In this document: piece by piece, positions 1 through 9,223 of the stretch
Layout of the letters: every line of letters begins with the position of its first letter
Numbering within the stretch: the stretch's first letter is position 1
Program-made: the position numbers and the translations under genes
Notes under the pieces: generated by a model
What the model was told of the DNA's origin: nothing
The model's input: only the letters and a program-made list of their open reading frames with translations
Databases searched by the model: none
From: Symsagittifera roscoffensis
Taxonomy: Eukaryota; Xenacoelomorpha; Acoela; Convolutidae
Assembly: GCF_963678635.1 (NCBI RefSeq)
Contig: NC_087062.1
Location: forward strand, 84,530,012 to 84,594,011
DNA: 64,000 bases
Direction: 5' to 3'

Positions 1-3000
1 TCAAAAACACGCAAAACATTCACTAGAAACAACTTTGCAGACCATAATTATAATTATACACATCCATCAAAAACAAATTATAAACCACAAAGAAATTTTA
101 ATCAATATACAAAACCTCGAAACTGGGATAACCCAACGGCCCAATATAATTCCACAAATTTTCAACCAAATCCTCCACAGGATCGCAGTGAAAATTACCC
201 ATTTTTTCAACAAAATAAAAATAAAAAACAAACATCTTATCAAATGGATTATTTATCCTCAGATGAAGATTTCTTACAACCAGATATATTTGCACCAAAT
301 ACTCAAGAATATCGTAGACAAGGAATACAGAAAACACGTACAAACCATAGAAATTTTTCTCCACAATCAATAGATGCACAATATCAACAACCAATTCAAC
401 AACCAAATCCAATTAATATACAATCTTTTCAACCAATTCAACAACAAAATCCAATGACTACACACTCGTATCAACCATCACAAATGCAAAATGAAATACC
501 ACTCCCGTATTATCTTCAACAACATGAAATAACAAGAAACCAACTTTCAAATTTTTCTCAAATGCCAAATGCAGCTGAATCATTACAAATGACAATGAAT
601 CCATACCTTATGGGTGGATCATCAATAACATCAAATAAACCCTTAATGGTTTTCACAGGAACAGACCCTGAATACTCTGTAGAAGATTACTTAAATGCAG
701 TAACAGCAAATTTAATTTTAAATATTGGACCTGAACCAATTAACACGCCACTACATCAAAACTGGATACATCGACGCACAGCGTTGATACAAACAACCTT
801 AGATGGCGCAGCCCAAAAATGGTTTTCAGTACTACCTCAAGAAATAAAATCAAACTGGAAAAGATTTACACAAGAATTTTCAAAAATGTTTGACTCCGAA
901 AGAAACAAACAACAACAAAGAGTTTTATGTAATGAAATTCGCAGATTACCAAACGAAACCATCAAGCAAATAGCAGTAAGAATCGAAACACTAGTTCGAA
1001 AAGCATATTCACTAAATACACATGACTATAAAAACACTAAGATGACAGAAATCTTAATGATGACCTTAACACCACAATTAAGGAAAATAGCAATAAAAAA
1101 GAGAGCATCACATCCTTCTTCAATTCGAGAACCCGATTTAGATTTTAGAAAACTAGTAGACAAACTAGAACAAGCAGAAATCACAATGAAATTAGAAGAA
1201 ACGGAAAATCTGAAATTACAATACGTTAACAAAATTGAAACGACTCCCACTAATATTAATAATATACAAGAATCAGAAACAGATCTCGTTGAAAAAATCA
1301 CTGAAATACTCAATATTTACGAAAAGAACCCGAACTTTAAAGGCAAACCATCTTTCAAAAAATGGTGTAATTATTGCCGACGATACGGACATAGTATTTC
1401 CGAATGTAGACAAAAACAACAAGATAGTCAAAATAAACCTCAAAAATACAAAGAACCAAATAAATCATTTTATCAATACATGAAAAAAGATCAAAACCTA
1501 CCAAACAAAAATGTATACAGCAACAACAGTTCAGGAAAACCACTCCCAAACAATACAAGCTATACAAGAAATCAATCTCCATATAACTCAAGTTATAGAG
1601 GAAGATCACCAGAACGAAGAAACACGTATAATTCATCACAAAATCACTACAATAGACCGAATAGTCGAAATAACTACTCCAGATCAAATTCAAATACACA
1701 ACGATTTGTTTCTAGATCTAATTCTCAATCAAGAAATAACTATTATCCAAACAACCAATCACGAAATTCATCATACAATAGGAATAGAAACTACTCCTAT
1801 AATCGAAACAGAAGTTATTCAAACAACCGAAACCAGAATTACCCGAACAACCGATCAAGGAATAACTCATATAATAGATCGAACTATAACAGACCAAACA
1901 ATAATTACCAAAACAGATCGCGAAATAATTCACAAAACCGACACCCAAGTTATAATAATCGCTATCGAAATTATTCCCAATCACCACACCGAAATAATAA
2001 TCACTACAATAACTCTAATAATCGTCACAGAAGCAGTACACCTAAACATCAAAGACAAATCAATCAAGTACAAGCTAACCCAGAAACAACATCAGACCCT
2101 CCAGGTATTGATGACACAGTAACTGATACGTTACAACTCAATCAAATAAACTGTACATCATCAGATTCAGAAATAGATACTGAAAACACTCTTGATATCA
2201 ATATGATAAAAGTCGAAAATGACTATGAATCTGTCATATATGAACAACCCTTTCCATCACATATATATGAAAATCAATCACAAATTCTTCAAAATCATTA
2301 CACTACACCCATAAATTCCACACCAACGACGCAAGAAACAAATGAGATAAACACTACAAATCAAACCAATAAAAATACCAAAACAAAATGCTTGAATACA
2401 AACCACATTTATCAAAATATACAAAAAGAACAACCCAAAGAAAAAATTTGGACAATACCATTTCTCTTAGAAAGCCCAAGAAATAAAGAATTTCAACCAC
2501 CAGACCTTGAAATAGATTTTTTAATTGATTCAGGAGCAGAATCAAACATAATAAACATTCCCACATGGAATGAAATAAAAATCTTACACCCAAAGCTAAC
2601 ACCTCTTGAAACCTCCAGCAAACTAGCGACAGCACAAGGATCAACATTGATAAACTACGGAAAAATCCAATTATTTCTCCTCCCTACCAGAACAATGGAA
2701 CAAAGTAAAATTTTAAATAAGCCATTTAAACAAATATTCCATATCACCGATATTAAATATAATATCATTGGAATACCATTTATTTCAAAGTATATACCAA
2801 CAATTAACATACTAAATAGTAAAATATTAATCAAAGATAAATATACAAAAACAAAAGAAACATCCTTAACATTTTTTCAAAGATTGAATAAACAACCACC
2901 ATTCTTTTCAAAATTTTATCCGATATTTAACCAACAAAGAAAACACCTGAAACCACTATCAGGAAACATCTATAATTTTTCAATCAAACAAGTTCACCAA

Positions 3001-6000
3001 TATGATAAAGCACAAAACAAACAAAAATTTTATATGTCAGATTTTGAATTCAAACCGATTCATAAATTTTTCAAAATCACAATCTCTTCAATAAAATATT
3101 TGAAAAATTCGAATTCAGATATCATCTCCTTACATGTCTATAACAACACACCTTACCAAGTAACATTACCATTAGGACTTATAGGATATTGTGAAACCAA
3201 CGCAACAATATCACCAATACACGAAAAAGCCTATCGCGTAAATAATATACTCCAATTACTAGATATTTGCCAATCTACAATTCTTAATGAAGAATTATCT
3301 ATAAATAATATAATAAGTAACGAAAACAGAAATACGGATTATTTCACAAAAACTCCATATTTCAAACCTACATTCAACATCAGTAACTACACAGAGGACC
3401 AACAGAAATTTTTAACAATGTTTAATTTCCAACATTCACAAATAACACAAGACGAATTTGAAAAGTTAGCCAAACAGCTAATTCAATATTCATCAGTCTA
3501 TGCAACATCAAAATTCGATGTTGGCAAAATCAGTTCATCACTACATCTCCCATTAAAACCAGACGCAGTTTTCAAAAAACAAAGAGCAAGTAAAGTACCA
3601 ATTCACTTACATGATAAAGTAAACAGATTACTCGATATTTTAGAGCAATACAACATTATATCACCGGTTAATAAAGAAGAACAACCAAAAGGCAACACAT
3701 TCATCAACCCCGTTATCATTCTAGCTAAAGGAGAATCGTTAAAAATCGTTCTCGATGCTAGATACCTCAATTCACTCATAGATGAATCAAAATGTAATTG
3801 GCCCATTGAACCAATACAAGTTATTTTAACAAAAATAAACGGCAAATACTTCACAACCGCCGACATGAATAGTGCATACAATCAAATGCCACTAGATGAA
3901 CAATCACGACGTTTAACACAATTTGTTATCGGAAACCAACAATATGAATTCAACCGCTTATTCTATGGAATATCCATAGGACCAGCAGCAATTTCAGCCT
4001 TTATGAGCAAAATTTTTAGACCACTAATACTCAAGAAAAACGCAATCACCTATTTAGACGATGTTTTTATGCAATCACAAACAAAAGACGAAATGTTCAA
4101 AGTTTTAGAAACATATCACCAAATACTTCAGAACGAAAATCTGAAGGCCGCCCCCGATAAATCACACTTCTTTTTGACTAGAGTTAAATTCTTAGGACAT
4201 AATATAAAAAGAAAAACAATCACTCCACTGAAATCACGCATTGACGCTATTCAAAAACTTCAACCACCAACAAATAAAAAGAAAATCCAAGAGTTCCTTG
4301 GAATGTTAAACTTTTTAAGTAAATATGTTTATAAAATGCAATTATACCTACGACCATTTTATAACATCCTTAGACAACAAAACAACTTTGAATGGAATAC
4401 AGAACATCAAACACGATTCGAAGAAATAAAGAAACTTTTAACTGAACAAATTTCAAACACAATTCCAGACCCTGATCAACCATTTTATGCAATGTGCGAT
4501 GCTTCGAACTTTGGCATCGGCGCAGCATTATTACAATCACATAATGGTACAAATAAAATGAACCTCATATCAGCAAATTCTCGATTATTCACTCAAGCAG
4601 AGCTACGACTCTCAACTCTAATGAGAGAATGTACAGCCATAATATATACACTTACAGAATATGAATTTCTGATACTTGGATCAAAACATCCCACAGTTTT
4701 GTTCACAGACCACAAACCAATCATCTTTCTTTTTACACAGAAATCTAACCCAAACCACCGAGTTTACAGATTTCAACTAATTCTAATGAAATTTCCAAAC
4801 TTACATATAGTTTGGACTGCAGGAAAAAATCTTGCATTACCAGACACCTTAAGTCGAAATACACCACCTGAATTACTTACACGAAAAACAACAGTTGAAA
4901 TACCCAAAAATATAAAATTCTACCTTGCAGAAAACGAAACATCACCTCGATTAGAATGCAAATATGCAGTAAAAACTGATATTGAACAATCACAAATAAA
5001 TAATTTACAACATTTCCCACTTTATTTAGATTGTCAAAATAATCATTATGAAGTTGACCTACTTGGAACATCAACTTTTAAACCAATTCCATATTCTCAA
5101 TGGATAAAAAATAACACCCAACAAAAACGAACAAAACAACACCTACCTAAAAAAGACCATTTTCCACTAATTGAAAAAGAAGATTTAACTGATAAAATAA
5201 ATTTATCAGGACCACAAACAAATGATTCAAAATACACAATAAATCAAGTTTTTGACCTTCACGACCCACTTGATACAATACCATTATCTAAATTAGAAAT
5301 CGAAAACATTTTTCTCCCCCCAACAGAAACAATTACAATTTCAACACTGAAACAATATCAAAACCTTGACCCAGTAATTCGACAACTAAAATCATGGCAC
5401 AAATATAAAACTAAACCTATCAAAGCAGATTCAACCATTCTAGGAAACAAAACACTCCTCCGATACTTTCGCAAGTTTAACAATACAACAATTAACGAAA
5501 ATACAGACCTTTTAGAGTACAACCTTAATGAATCTACAGTTCCCTGTCTCCCTATAAGTATGATTCTTATAGCTTTTAATATTTCACATACACAAAACAT
5601 TAAAGGACACTCTGGATCAGAGAAAACATATTCAAATTTTATACAAAATTTTTACTTCCCAAATGCACCAATTTGGATAAAAGTACTATGCAATGATTGT
5701 ATAGTATGTCAATTAAATAAACCTTACCCAAATCAAAAACAAATAGCACAAAAACAAGATTTTAAAGGACAAAGTTTATACTTTAATCATCGTATCTCAT
5801 TTGATACTAAAGGACCAATTTCACCCTCATCAGAAGGAAACTCCTACATTATGGTAATTGTTGACGCATTTACACATTATGTAGCACTTAACCCAGTACC
5901 ACATTGTAACGCTTATTACGCATACACAACACTTTATGAACACTGGATAGCAAAATTTGGACTACCAGAAATTTTAGTCACAGACAATGGTACAGAATTC

Positions 6001-7065
6001 ATAAATAATGAAATAATAACACTATGTCATTTATACAACATTAAACACAAACCACGTACATCTCATGCACCTTGGACAAACGGCTTAGTCGAAGGTATGA
6101 ACCGTTCACTACAAGAATATCTTAGATGTATCATCAACGGAAATGATACCAAATATACCGAATGGTCAGCAGATGTAAAATTATTTCCATTAGCATATAA
6201 TTCACAAATCACGACAACTTTAGGAATGTCACCATACGAAATGGTTTTCAACCAAAAGCCACGCAAACCAATAATGTTTACAGCAAATTCCCATAAAAAC
6301 GCACAAGGTTATTGTCAACCAAATAAAGACTCAATTTGTTATAACCTACCATTACATACGCACGATGAAGATCATTTTCATCACCCACAAATCCTTAAAT
6401 TAGCCTCCGGTACACACACCGAATGGATTTTAAATAGAGATAAGAAACACAATGAAATTTACCAAAAAATAACGAAAAAGTTATTACAAAGACAAAACAT
6501 AAATGACCAAATCAATTCACGTTTTACACCAGCTTCCGATTTAAAAATTGGAACATTTGTTTTAATACCTAATTTTAATACTCAAAAAGGAATTTCTAAA
6601 AAATTACAACCCCTCCGAAAAGGACCCTACCAAATAATTGCAAAACCCACAGATGTCACATATAAAATTATCGACTCAAACAAAAAAGAAATCGTTCAGC
6701 ATCGAAACAACCTATTACCTTATTACCCAAAAGAATACGCACTCCGCGAATTAACCCAATTATATTCTTTCACAGGATTAAAAATTATTCAAAACGAACC
6801 ACATCTGAAAAACACAGAACAAAATGATAACCCCACCGAAAATCAAAACACAAAACCAATCGCTACCAAAAACAATACGCAAAACCATAAAGAACCTCCA
6901 AAACCAAGAAAAAATAGAAAAATGACAGAACAAATAATACCCCAAGAAGAAATAGACAAATCAGAACATAGAAAGACAGCAAGACTCCGAAATCAACCAC
7001 GTAAAAACTACAAAATGTTCATCCCCCAATCTAAAATATTAAAGAAAGTAGAATTTAAAAAGTAA
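1..7065 (+). CDS. gag-pol: Gag-Pol polyprotein, 5'-partial (gag, protease, RT, RNase H, integrase)
   Basis: The frame is open from base 1, so the ATG at 244 is not a proven start; residue numbers here count from that ATG. Seen in order: Q/N-rich N-terminus; capsid-like retrotransposon Gag region (about 135-300, with an AAQKWF motif); CCHC zinc knuckle C375-C378-H383-C388; Asn/Arg/Ser/Tyr-rich linker (about 420-606); aspartic protease DSGA (D762); RT with first catalytic Asp D1207 and YLDD at 1270-1273; RNase H with CDAS (D1419), TDHK (D1489) and LPDTLSR (D1534); integrase with an H/C zinc-binding region and catalytic D1854, D1914 and E1950, a D-35-E spacing; GPY/F-like module near 2127; basic tail. 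The order PR-RT-RH-IN with GPY/F is typical of Ty3/gypsy. No stop or frameshift separates gag from pol, so Gag and Pol would be made as one product unless processed or spliced. Confidence 0.95.
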   Translation, partial: SKTRKTFTRNNFADHNYNYTHPSKTNYKPQRNFNQYTKPRNWDNPTAQYNSTNFQPNPPQDRSENYPFFQQNKNKKQTSYQMDYLSSDEDFLQPDIFAPNTQEYRRQGIQKTRTNHRNFSPQSIDAQYQQPIQQPNPINIQSFQPIQQQNPMTTHSYQPSQMQNEIPLPYYLQQHEITRNQLSNFSQMPNAAESLQMTMNPYLMGGSSITSNKPLMVFTGTDPEYSVEDYLNAVTANLILNIGPEPINTPLHQNWIHRRTALIQTTLDGAAQKWFSVLPQEIKSNWKRFTQEFSKMFDSERNKQQQRVLCNEIRRLPNETIKQIAVRIETLVRKAYSLNTHDYKNTKMTEILMMTLTPQLRKIAIKKRASHPSSIREPDLDFRKLVDKLEQAEITMKLEETENLKLQYVNKIETTPTNINNIQESETDLVEKITEILNIYEKNPNFKGKPSFKKWCNYCRRYGHSISECRQKQQDSQNKPQKYKEPNKSFYQYMKKDQNLPNKNVYSNNSSGKPLPNNTSYTRNQSPYNSSYRGRSPERRNTYNSSQNHYNRPNSRNNYSRSNSNTQRFVSRSNSQSRNNYYPNNQSRNSSYNRNRNYSYNRNRSYSNNRNQNYPNNRSRNNSYNRSNYNRPNNNYQNRSRNNSQNRHPSYNNRYRNYSQSPHRNNNHYNNSNNRHRSSTPKHQRQINQVQANPETTSDPPGIDDTVTDTLQLNQINCTSSDSEIDTENTLDINMIKVENDYESVIYEQPFPSHIYENQSQILQNHYTTPINSTPTTQETNEINTTNQTNKNTKTKCLNTNHIYQNIQKEQPKEKIWTIPFLLESPRNKEFQPPDLEIDFLIDSGAESNIINIPTWNEIKILHPKLTPLETSSKLATAQGSTLINYGKIQLFLLPTRTMEQSKILNKPFKQIFHITDIKYNIIGIPFISKYIPTINILNSKILIKDKYTKTKETSLTFFQRLNKQPPFFSKFYPIFNQQRKHLKPLSGNIYNFSIKQVHQYDKAQNKQKFYMSDFEFKPIHKFFKITISSIKYLKNSNSDIISLHVYNNTPYQVTLPLGLIGYCETNATISPIHEKAYRVNNILQLLDICQSTILNEELSINNIISNENRNTDYFTKTPYFKPTFNISNYTEDQQKFLTMFNFQHSQITQDEFEKLAKQLIQYSSVYATSKFDVGKISSSLHLPLKPDAVFKKQRASKVPIHLHDKVNRLLDILEQYNIISPVNKEEQPKGNTFINPVIILAKGESLKIVLDARYLNSLIDESKCNWPIEPIQVILTKINGKYFTTADMNSAYNQMPLDEQSRRLTQFVIGNQQYEFNRLFYGISIGPAAISAFMSKIFRPLILKKNAITYLDDVFMQSQTKDEMFKVLETYHQILQNENLKAAPDKSHFFLTRVKFLGHNIKRKTITPLKSRIDAIQKLQPPTNKKKIQEFLGMLNFLSKYVYKMQLYLRPFYNILRQQNNFEWNTEHQTRFEEIKKLLTEQISNTIPDPDQPFYAMCDASNFGIGAALLQSHNGTNKMNLISANSRLFTQAELRLSTLMRECTAIIYTLTEYEFLILGSKHPTVLFTDHKPIIFLFTQKSNPNHRVYRFQLILMKFPNLHIVWTAGKNLALPDTLSRNTPPELLTRKTTVEIPKNIKFYLAENETSPRLECKYAVKTDIEQSQINNLQHFPLYLDCQNNHYEVDLLGTSTFKPIPYSQWIKNNTQQKRTKQHLPKKDHFPLIEKEDLTDKINLSGPQTNDSKYTINQVFDLHDPLDTIPLSKLEIENIFLPPTETITISTLKQYQNLDPVIRQLKSWHKYKTKPIKADSTILGNKTLLRYFRKFNNTTINENTDLLEYNLNESTVPCLPISMILIAFNISHTQNIKGHSGSEKTYSNFIQNFYFPNAPIWIKVLCNDCIVCQLNKPYPNQKQIAQKQDFKGQSLYFNHRISFDTKGPISPSSEGNSYIMVIVDAFTHYVALNPVPHCNAYYAYTTLYEHWIAKFGLPEILVTDNGTEFINNEIITLCHLYNIKHKPRTSHAPWTNGLVEGMNRSLQEYLRCIINGNDTKYTEWSADVKLFPLAYNSQITTTLGMSPYEMVFNQKPRKPIMFTANSHKNAQGYCQPNKDSICYNLPLHTHDEDHFHHPQILKLASGTHTEWILNRDKKHNEIYQKITKKLLQRQNINDQINSRFTPASDLKIGTFVLIPNFNTQKGISKKLQPLRKGPYQIIAKPTDVTYKIIDSNKKEIVQHRNNLLPYYPKEYALRELTQLYSFTGLKIIQNEPHLKNTEQNDNPTENQNTKPIATKNNTQNHKEPPKPRKNRKMTEQIIPQEEIDKSEHRKTARLRNQPRKNYKMFIPQSKILKKVEFKK
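1366..1407 (+). other. CCHC zinc knuckle of Gag
   Basis: The pattern C-x2-C-x4-H-x4-C (residues 375-388 counted from the ATG at 244) is the nucleocapsid RNA-binding knuckle of retroelement Gag. It lies just before the Asn/Arg/Ser-rich linker. Confidence 0.9.
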
Positions 7066-7665
7066 TTTTAAAATTTTATACTTCACAATCTTGAAACCTC
7101 CGTAACATTTTTCATTTCCATTTTTCAAAATAACATGCTCACAAGTACGCAATAATTCTAGTTCAAAATAGACCAATAGGATTCATCCAATCCGCCACTT
7201 TCTCTAACTCAAACTAAGATCAATTAGACGAATAATCTAGAACTCCAGGCACATCTCTAACTATAACTTTACAACCTCCAGGTCAAAAATAAGCAAACCA
7301 CTCCAACTTGACAGCTAAAATAAATATCACCATAATACCGTACCCCTCCCTTATCTAATAACCCAAAGATCAACAATATTTCCCCAACTCAGACCACGAA
7401 TACCCCCAAAACAAATTTGATAACTTAGCCTAAAGTCACAAAATGAAGATTTTAATTAGCCTAAAGTATAAAAATCTCACCATACCCCGGATCATTTGAC
7501 AAACAAAAATAAAGAAAAAGACGACCTCCCAGTCACCATGAAAATTGCCCCCAACAATTTTTTACGAAACTCAACCCACTTGTCAAAAAACTAATAAATA
7601 ATTCGACCACACTAGAAAATCGCCTCAAACAGCAAAAAATATTCGACAAAGAGATCATTTCTTAA
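7066..7665 (+). other. Non-coding gap between pol and the downstream ORFs
   Basis: All frames are broken by frequent stops. The stretch keeps the A/C-rich composition of the element. It could hold splice acceptors or a promoter for downstream ORFs, but I see no diagnostic motif. Confidence 0.5.
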
Positions 7666-7896
7666 ATGCTTTTCTCTCAAACAGTCGCTCAAATATTTAT
7701 CAATTTTAAACATTTTTTTTCAATACTTCAAGTCTTTATAATCTTTCTTTTTGATATCATCGAATCTTTTCTAATAATCATAATAATTTTTTGTAACATT
7801 TTTTTAATTTTCTACACAATAATTGAACTATTCCTCCAACTTTCCAAAACCCTTGAATATATCCACAGGTACGATTTTAACAACTTGTCTAAATGA
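7666..7896 (+). CDS. Small hydrophobic protein A (76 aa), unknown
   Basis: This ORF starts at an ATG at 7666 and encodes a protein dominated by Ile, Leu and Phe, with one long or two adjacent membrane-spanning stretches (about residues 18-58) and a short polar end. Its TGA overlaps the ATG of the next ORF (ATGA at 7893-7896). I recognise no family. Size and composition recall small viral membrane proteins or viroporins, which is inference only. Short hydrophobic ORFs also arise by chance in T-rich DNA, so reality is moderate; the exact overlap with a second membrane ORF raises it. Confidence 0.45.
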   Translation: MLFSQTVAQIFINFKHFFSILQVFIIFLFDIIESFLIIIIIFCNIFLIFYTIIELFLQLSKTLEYIHRYDFNNLSK

Positions 7897-8081
7897 TACG
7901 AACAATTTTCAGTAGAACTGATATTTTTTTATTGTTTGTAATTTTCATAACATTTCTATCATCCCTCATTTTGACAATATGTAAATGTATAAAGAAAGCA
8001 ATCATTACATTTGCCCTAGCAACAATTTTTCTAATTCTTTTTTTAGAAGAATATTATAATAAACATAAACCCTCTCACTAA
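7893..8081 (+). CDS. Small hydrophobic protein B (62 aa), unknown
   Basis: The ATG lies in the ATGA overlap with the upstream ORF. The protein has two predicted membrane segments (about residues 11-29 and 35-50) separated by a short cysteine- and lysine-containing loop (C-K-C-x-K-K), and ends in a polar tail, so a hairpin in the membrane is likely. No family is recognised. The neighbour arrangement (A overlapping B, then the ATG-less frame 5 nt after the stop) suggests expression from a shared downstream mRNA of the retroelement. Confidence 0.45.
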   Translation: MIRTIFSRTDIFLLFVIFITFLSSLILTICKCIKKAIITFALATIFLILFLEEYYNKHKPSH

Positions 8082-8086
8082 AGTAA

Positions 8087-9223
8087 CAATTTAAAAATCC
8101 ATCAAAAATTGCTACCCAACAGTCACAGAATCAGTCTTCACCGACATCATCCCAAGATAATCCAACACCACCTTCAACTACTCAAAACCCTCAAACATCT
8201 ACACGAATTTCTTTTCAAGACAATCCATACACCTTTGAAGAAAGGCACGCTCGTTTATCTGAACCACTAGAACCAGTTCAACGACAAGCATCCCTAAGTG
8301 AACCAACATATAATCTTTACCCAACACTACCACAAGAACTAAGTAGAATACGAAACCTTAGTCAAAACCAAAACACAGCAGAAATAAATAGACAAATTAT
8401 ACATCCTCGACGAAATAGAAATTTTCAAACTCCCCGAGTTCATTTTGATATACCTCAATCCCCAACACAAACCACTCCAGAAAACACCACTGGTATCACA
8501 CCAGAAACTCCTACACTTTTTTCACAACGAAGCACTTCAAGTCTACCTTCAGACTACTTAGGTTCAACACCAACATCTGAACAGATACGTGAAAATCCCT
8601 TTAACCCCCCAAACCTAACATCACGACTGCCATATTGGACTACAAATTCATTCACACAAGGTGAACCAAATTTAGTCAATGACCCCATAGATATTTCTAC
8701 GGATACAACAACATCCTCATCACTACCAGAAACATTATCACTACCATCAACACCATCAATAAGTCAATTTTCACCACTACCCTTTAACTTAAATTTTCCA
8801 AATAATCTCGACGCCAGATATCGAGAACAATCATCAATAAATATTCCTTTAAGATTAGATTGGAATACATTCACAGCACCTCCACCACTATTTGGACAAC
8901 ATCAAGAAAGTAACCGCCTTCATAACTGGGCACTTAATAGATTACAATATCGCCAAGATATTCACAACGATATCCGTGATCACAATATTCAAATACTCCA
9001 ACAAAACAGTTTACAATTAAAATTTGAAATCACAGTTAAGTTAAATAATATTACCCAACATCCCTACCCATTAAATCCACCTAACATAACAGCTCAATCA
9101 CTACCACCACCGTTTATAACTACTGAAGTAATATACAAATACGACAGATACACTAAAAACACAATTGGTTACATTACATTTTATAATCCATACTCAGGAT
9201 TATCATACACATGTATATTCTAA
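8087..9223 (+). CDS. ATG-less open frame (378 codons), Pro/Ser/Thr-rich unknown protein
   Basis: Frame 2 is open from just after the TAA at 8084-8086 to the TAA at 9221-9223 and contains no ATG. The first 265 or so residues are rich in Pro, Ser, Thr, Gln and Asn and look disordered. The last 110 or so look more ordered: a charged helical stretch with WALNRLQYRQD, then a beta-rich part with aromatic residues. There is no signal peptide or membrane segment and no recognised family. An uninterrupted frame of this length argues for real coding. The likely solution to the missing start is splicing of an upstream ATG exon into this frame; a CAG acceptor candidate after CTACCC lies at 8120-8122. Non-AUG initiation is the alternative. 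It overlaps the next ORF by 13 nt. Confidence 0.65.
   Translation, partial: QFKNPSKIATQQSQNQSSPTSSQDNPTPPSTTQNPQTSTRISFQDNPYTFEERHARLSEPLEPVQRQASLSEPTYNLYPTLPQELSRIRNLSQNQNTAEINRQIIHPRRNRNFQTPRVHFDIPQSPTQTTPENTTGITPETPTLFSQRSTSSLPSDYLGSTPTSEQIRENPFNPPNLTSRLPYWTTNSFTQGEPNLVNDPIDISTDTTTSSSLPETLSLPSTPSISQFSPLPFNLNFPNNLDARYREQSSINIPLRLDWNTFTAPPPLFGQHQESNRLHNWALNRLQYRQDIHNDIRDHNIQILQQNSLQLKFEITVKLNNITQHPYPLNPPNITAQSLPPPFITTEVIYKYDRYTKNTIGYITFYNPYSGLSYTCIF

Noticed and set aside
35-412. Short frames on both strands over the window start
   Set aside because: They are shadows of the gag frame, which is open from base 1.
1511-2122. 203-aa frame overlapping gag in another frame
   Set aside because: It lies in the Asn/Arg/Ser repeat tract, where low-complexity codons leave other frames open. 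Its peptide is a mere shadow rich in Ile and Thr.
8084-8090. Frameshift joining small ORF B to the ATG-less frame
   Set aside because: The small ORF stops at 8079-8081 before the ATG-less frame opens at 8087, so there is no overlap in which to shift.
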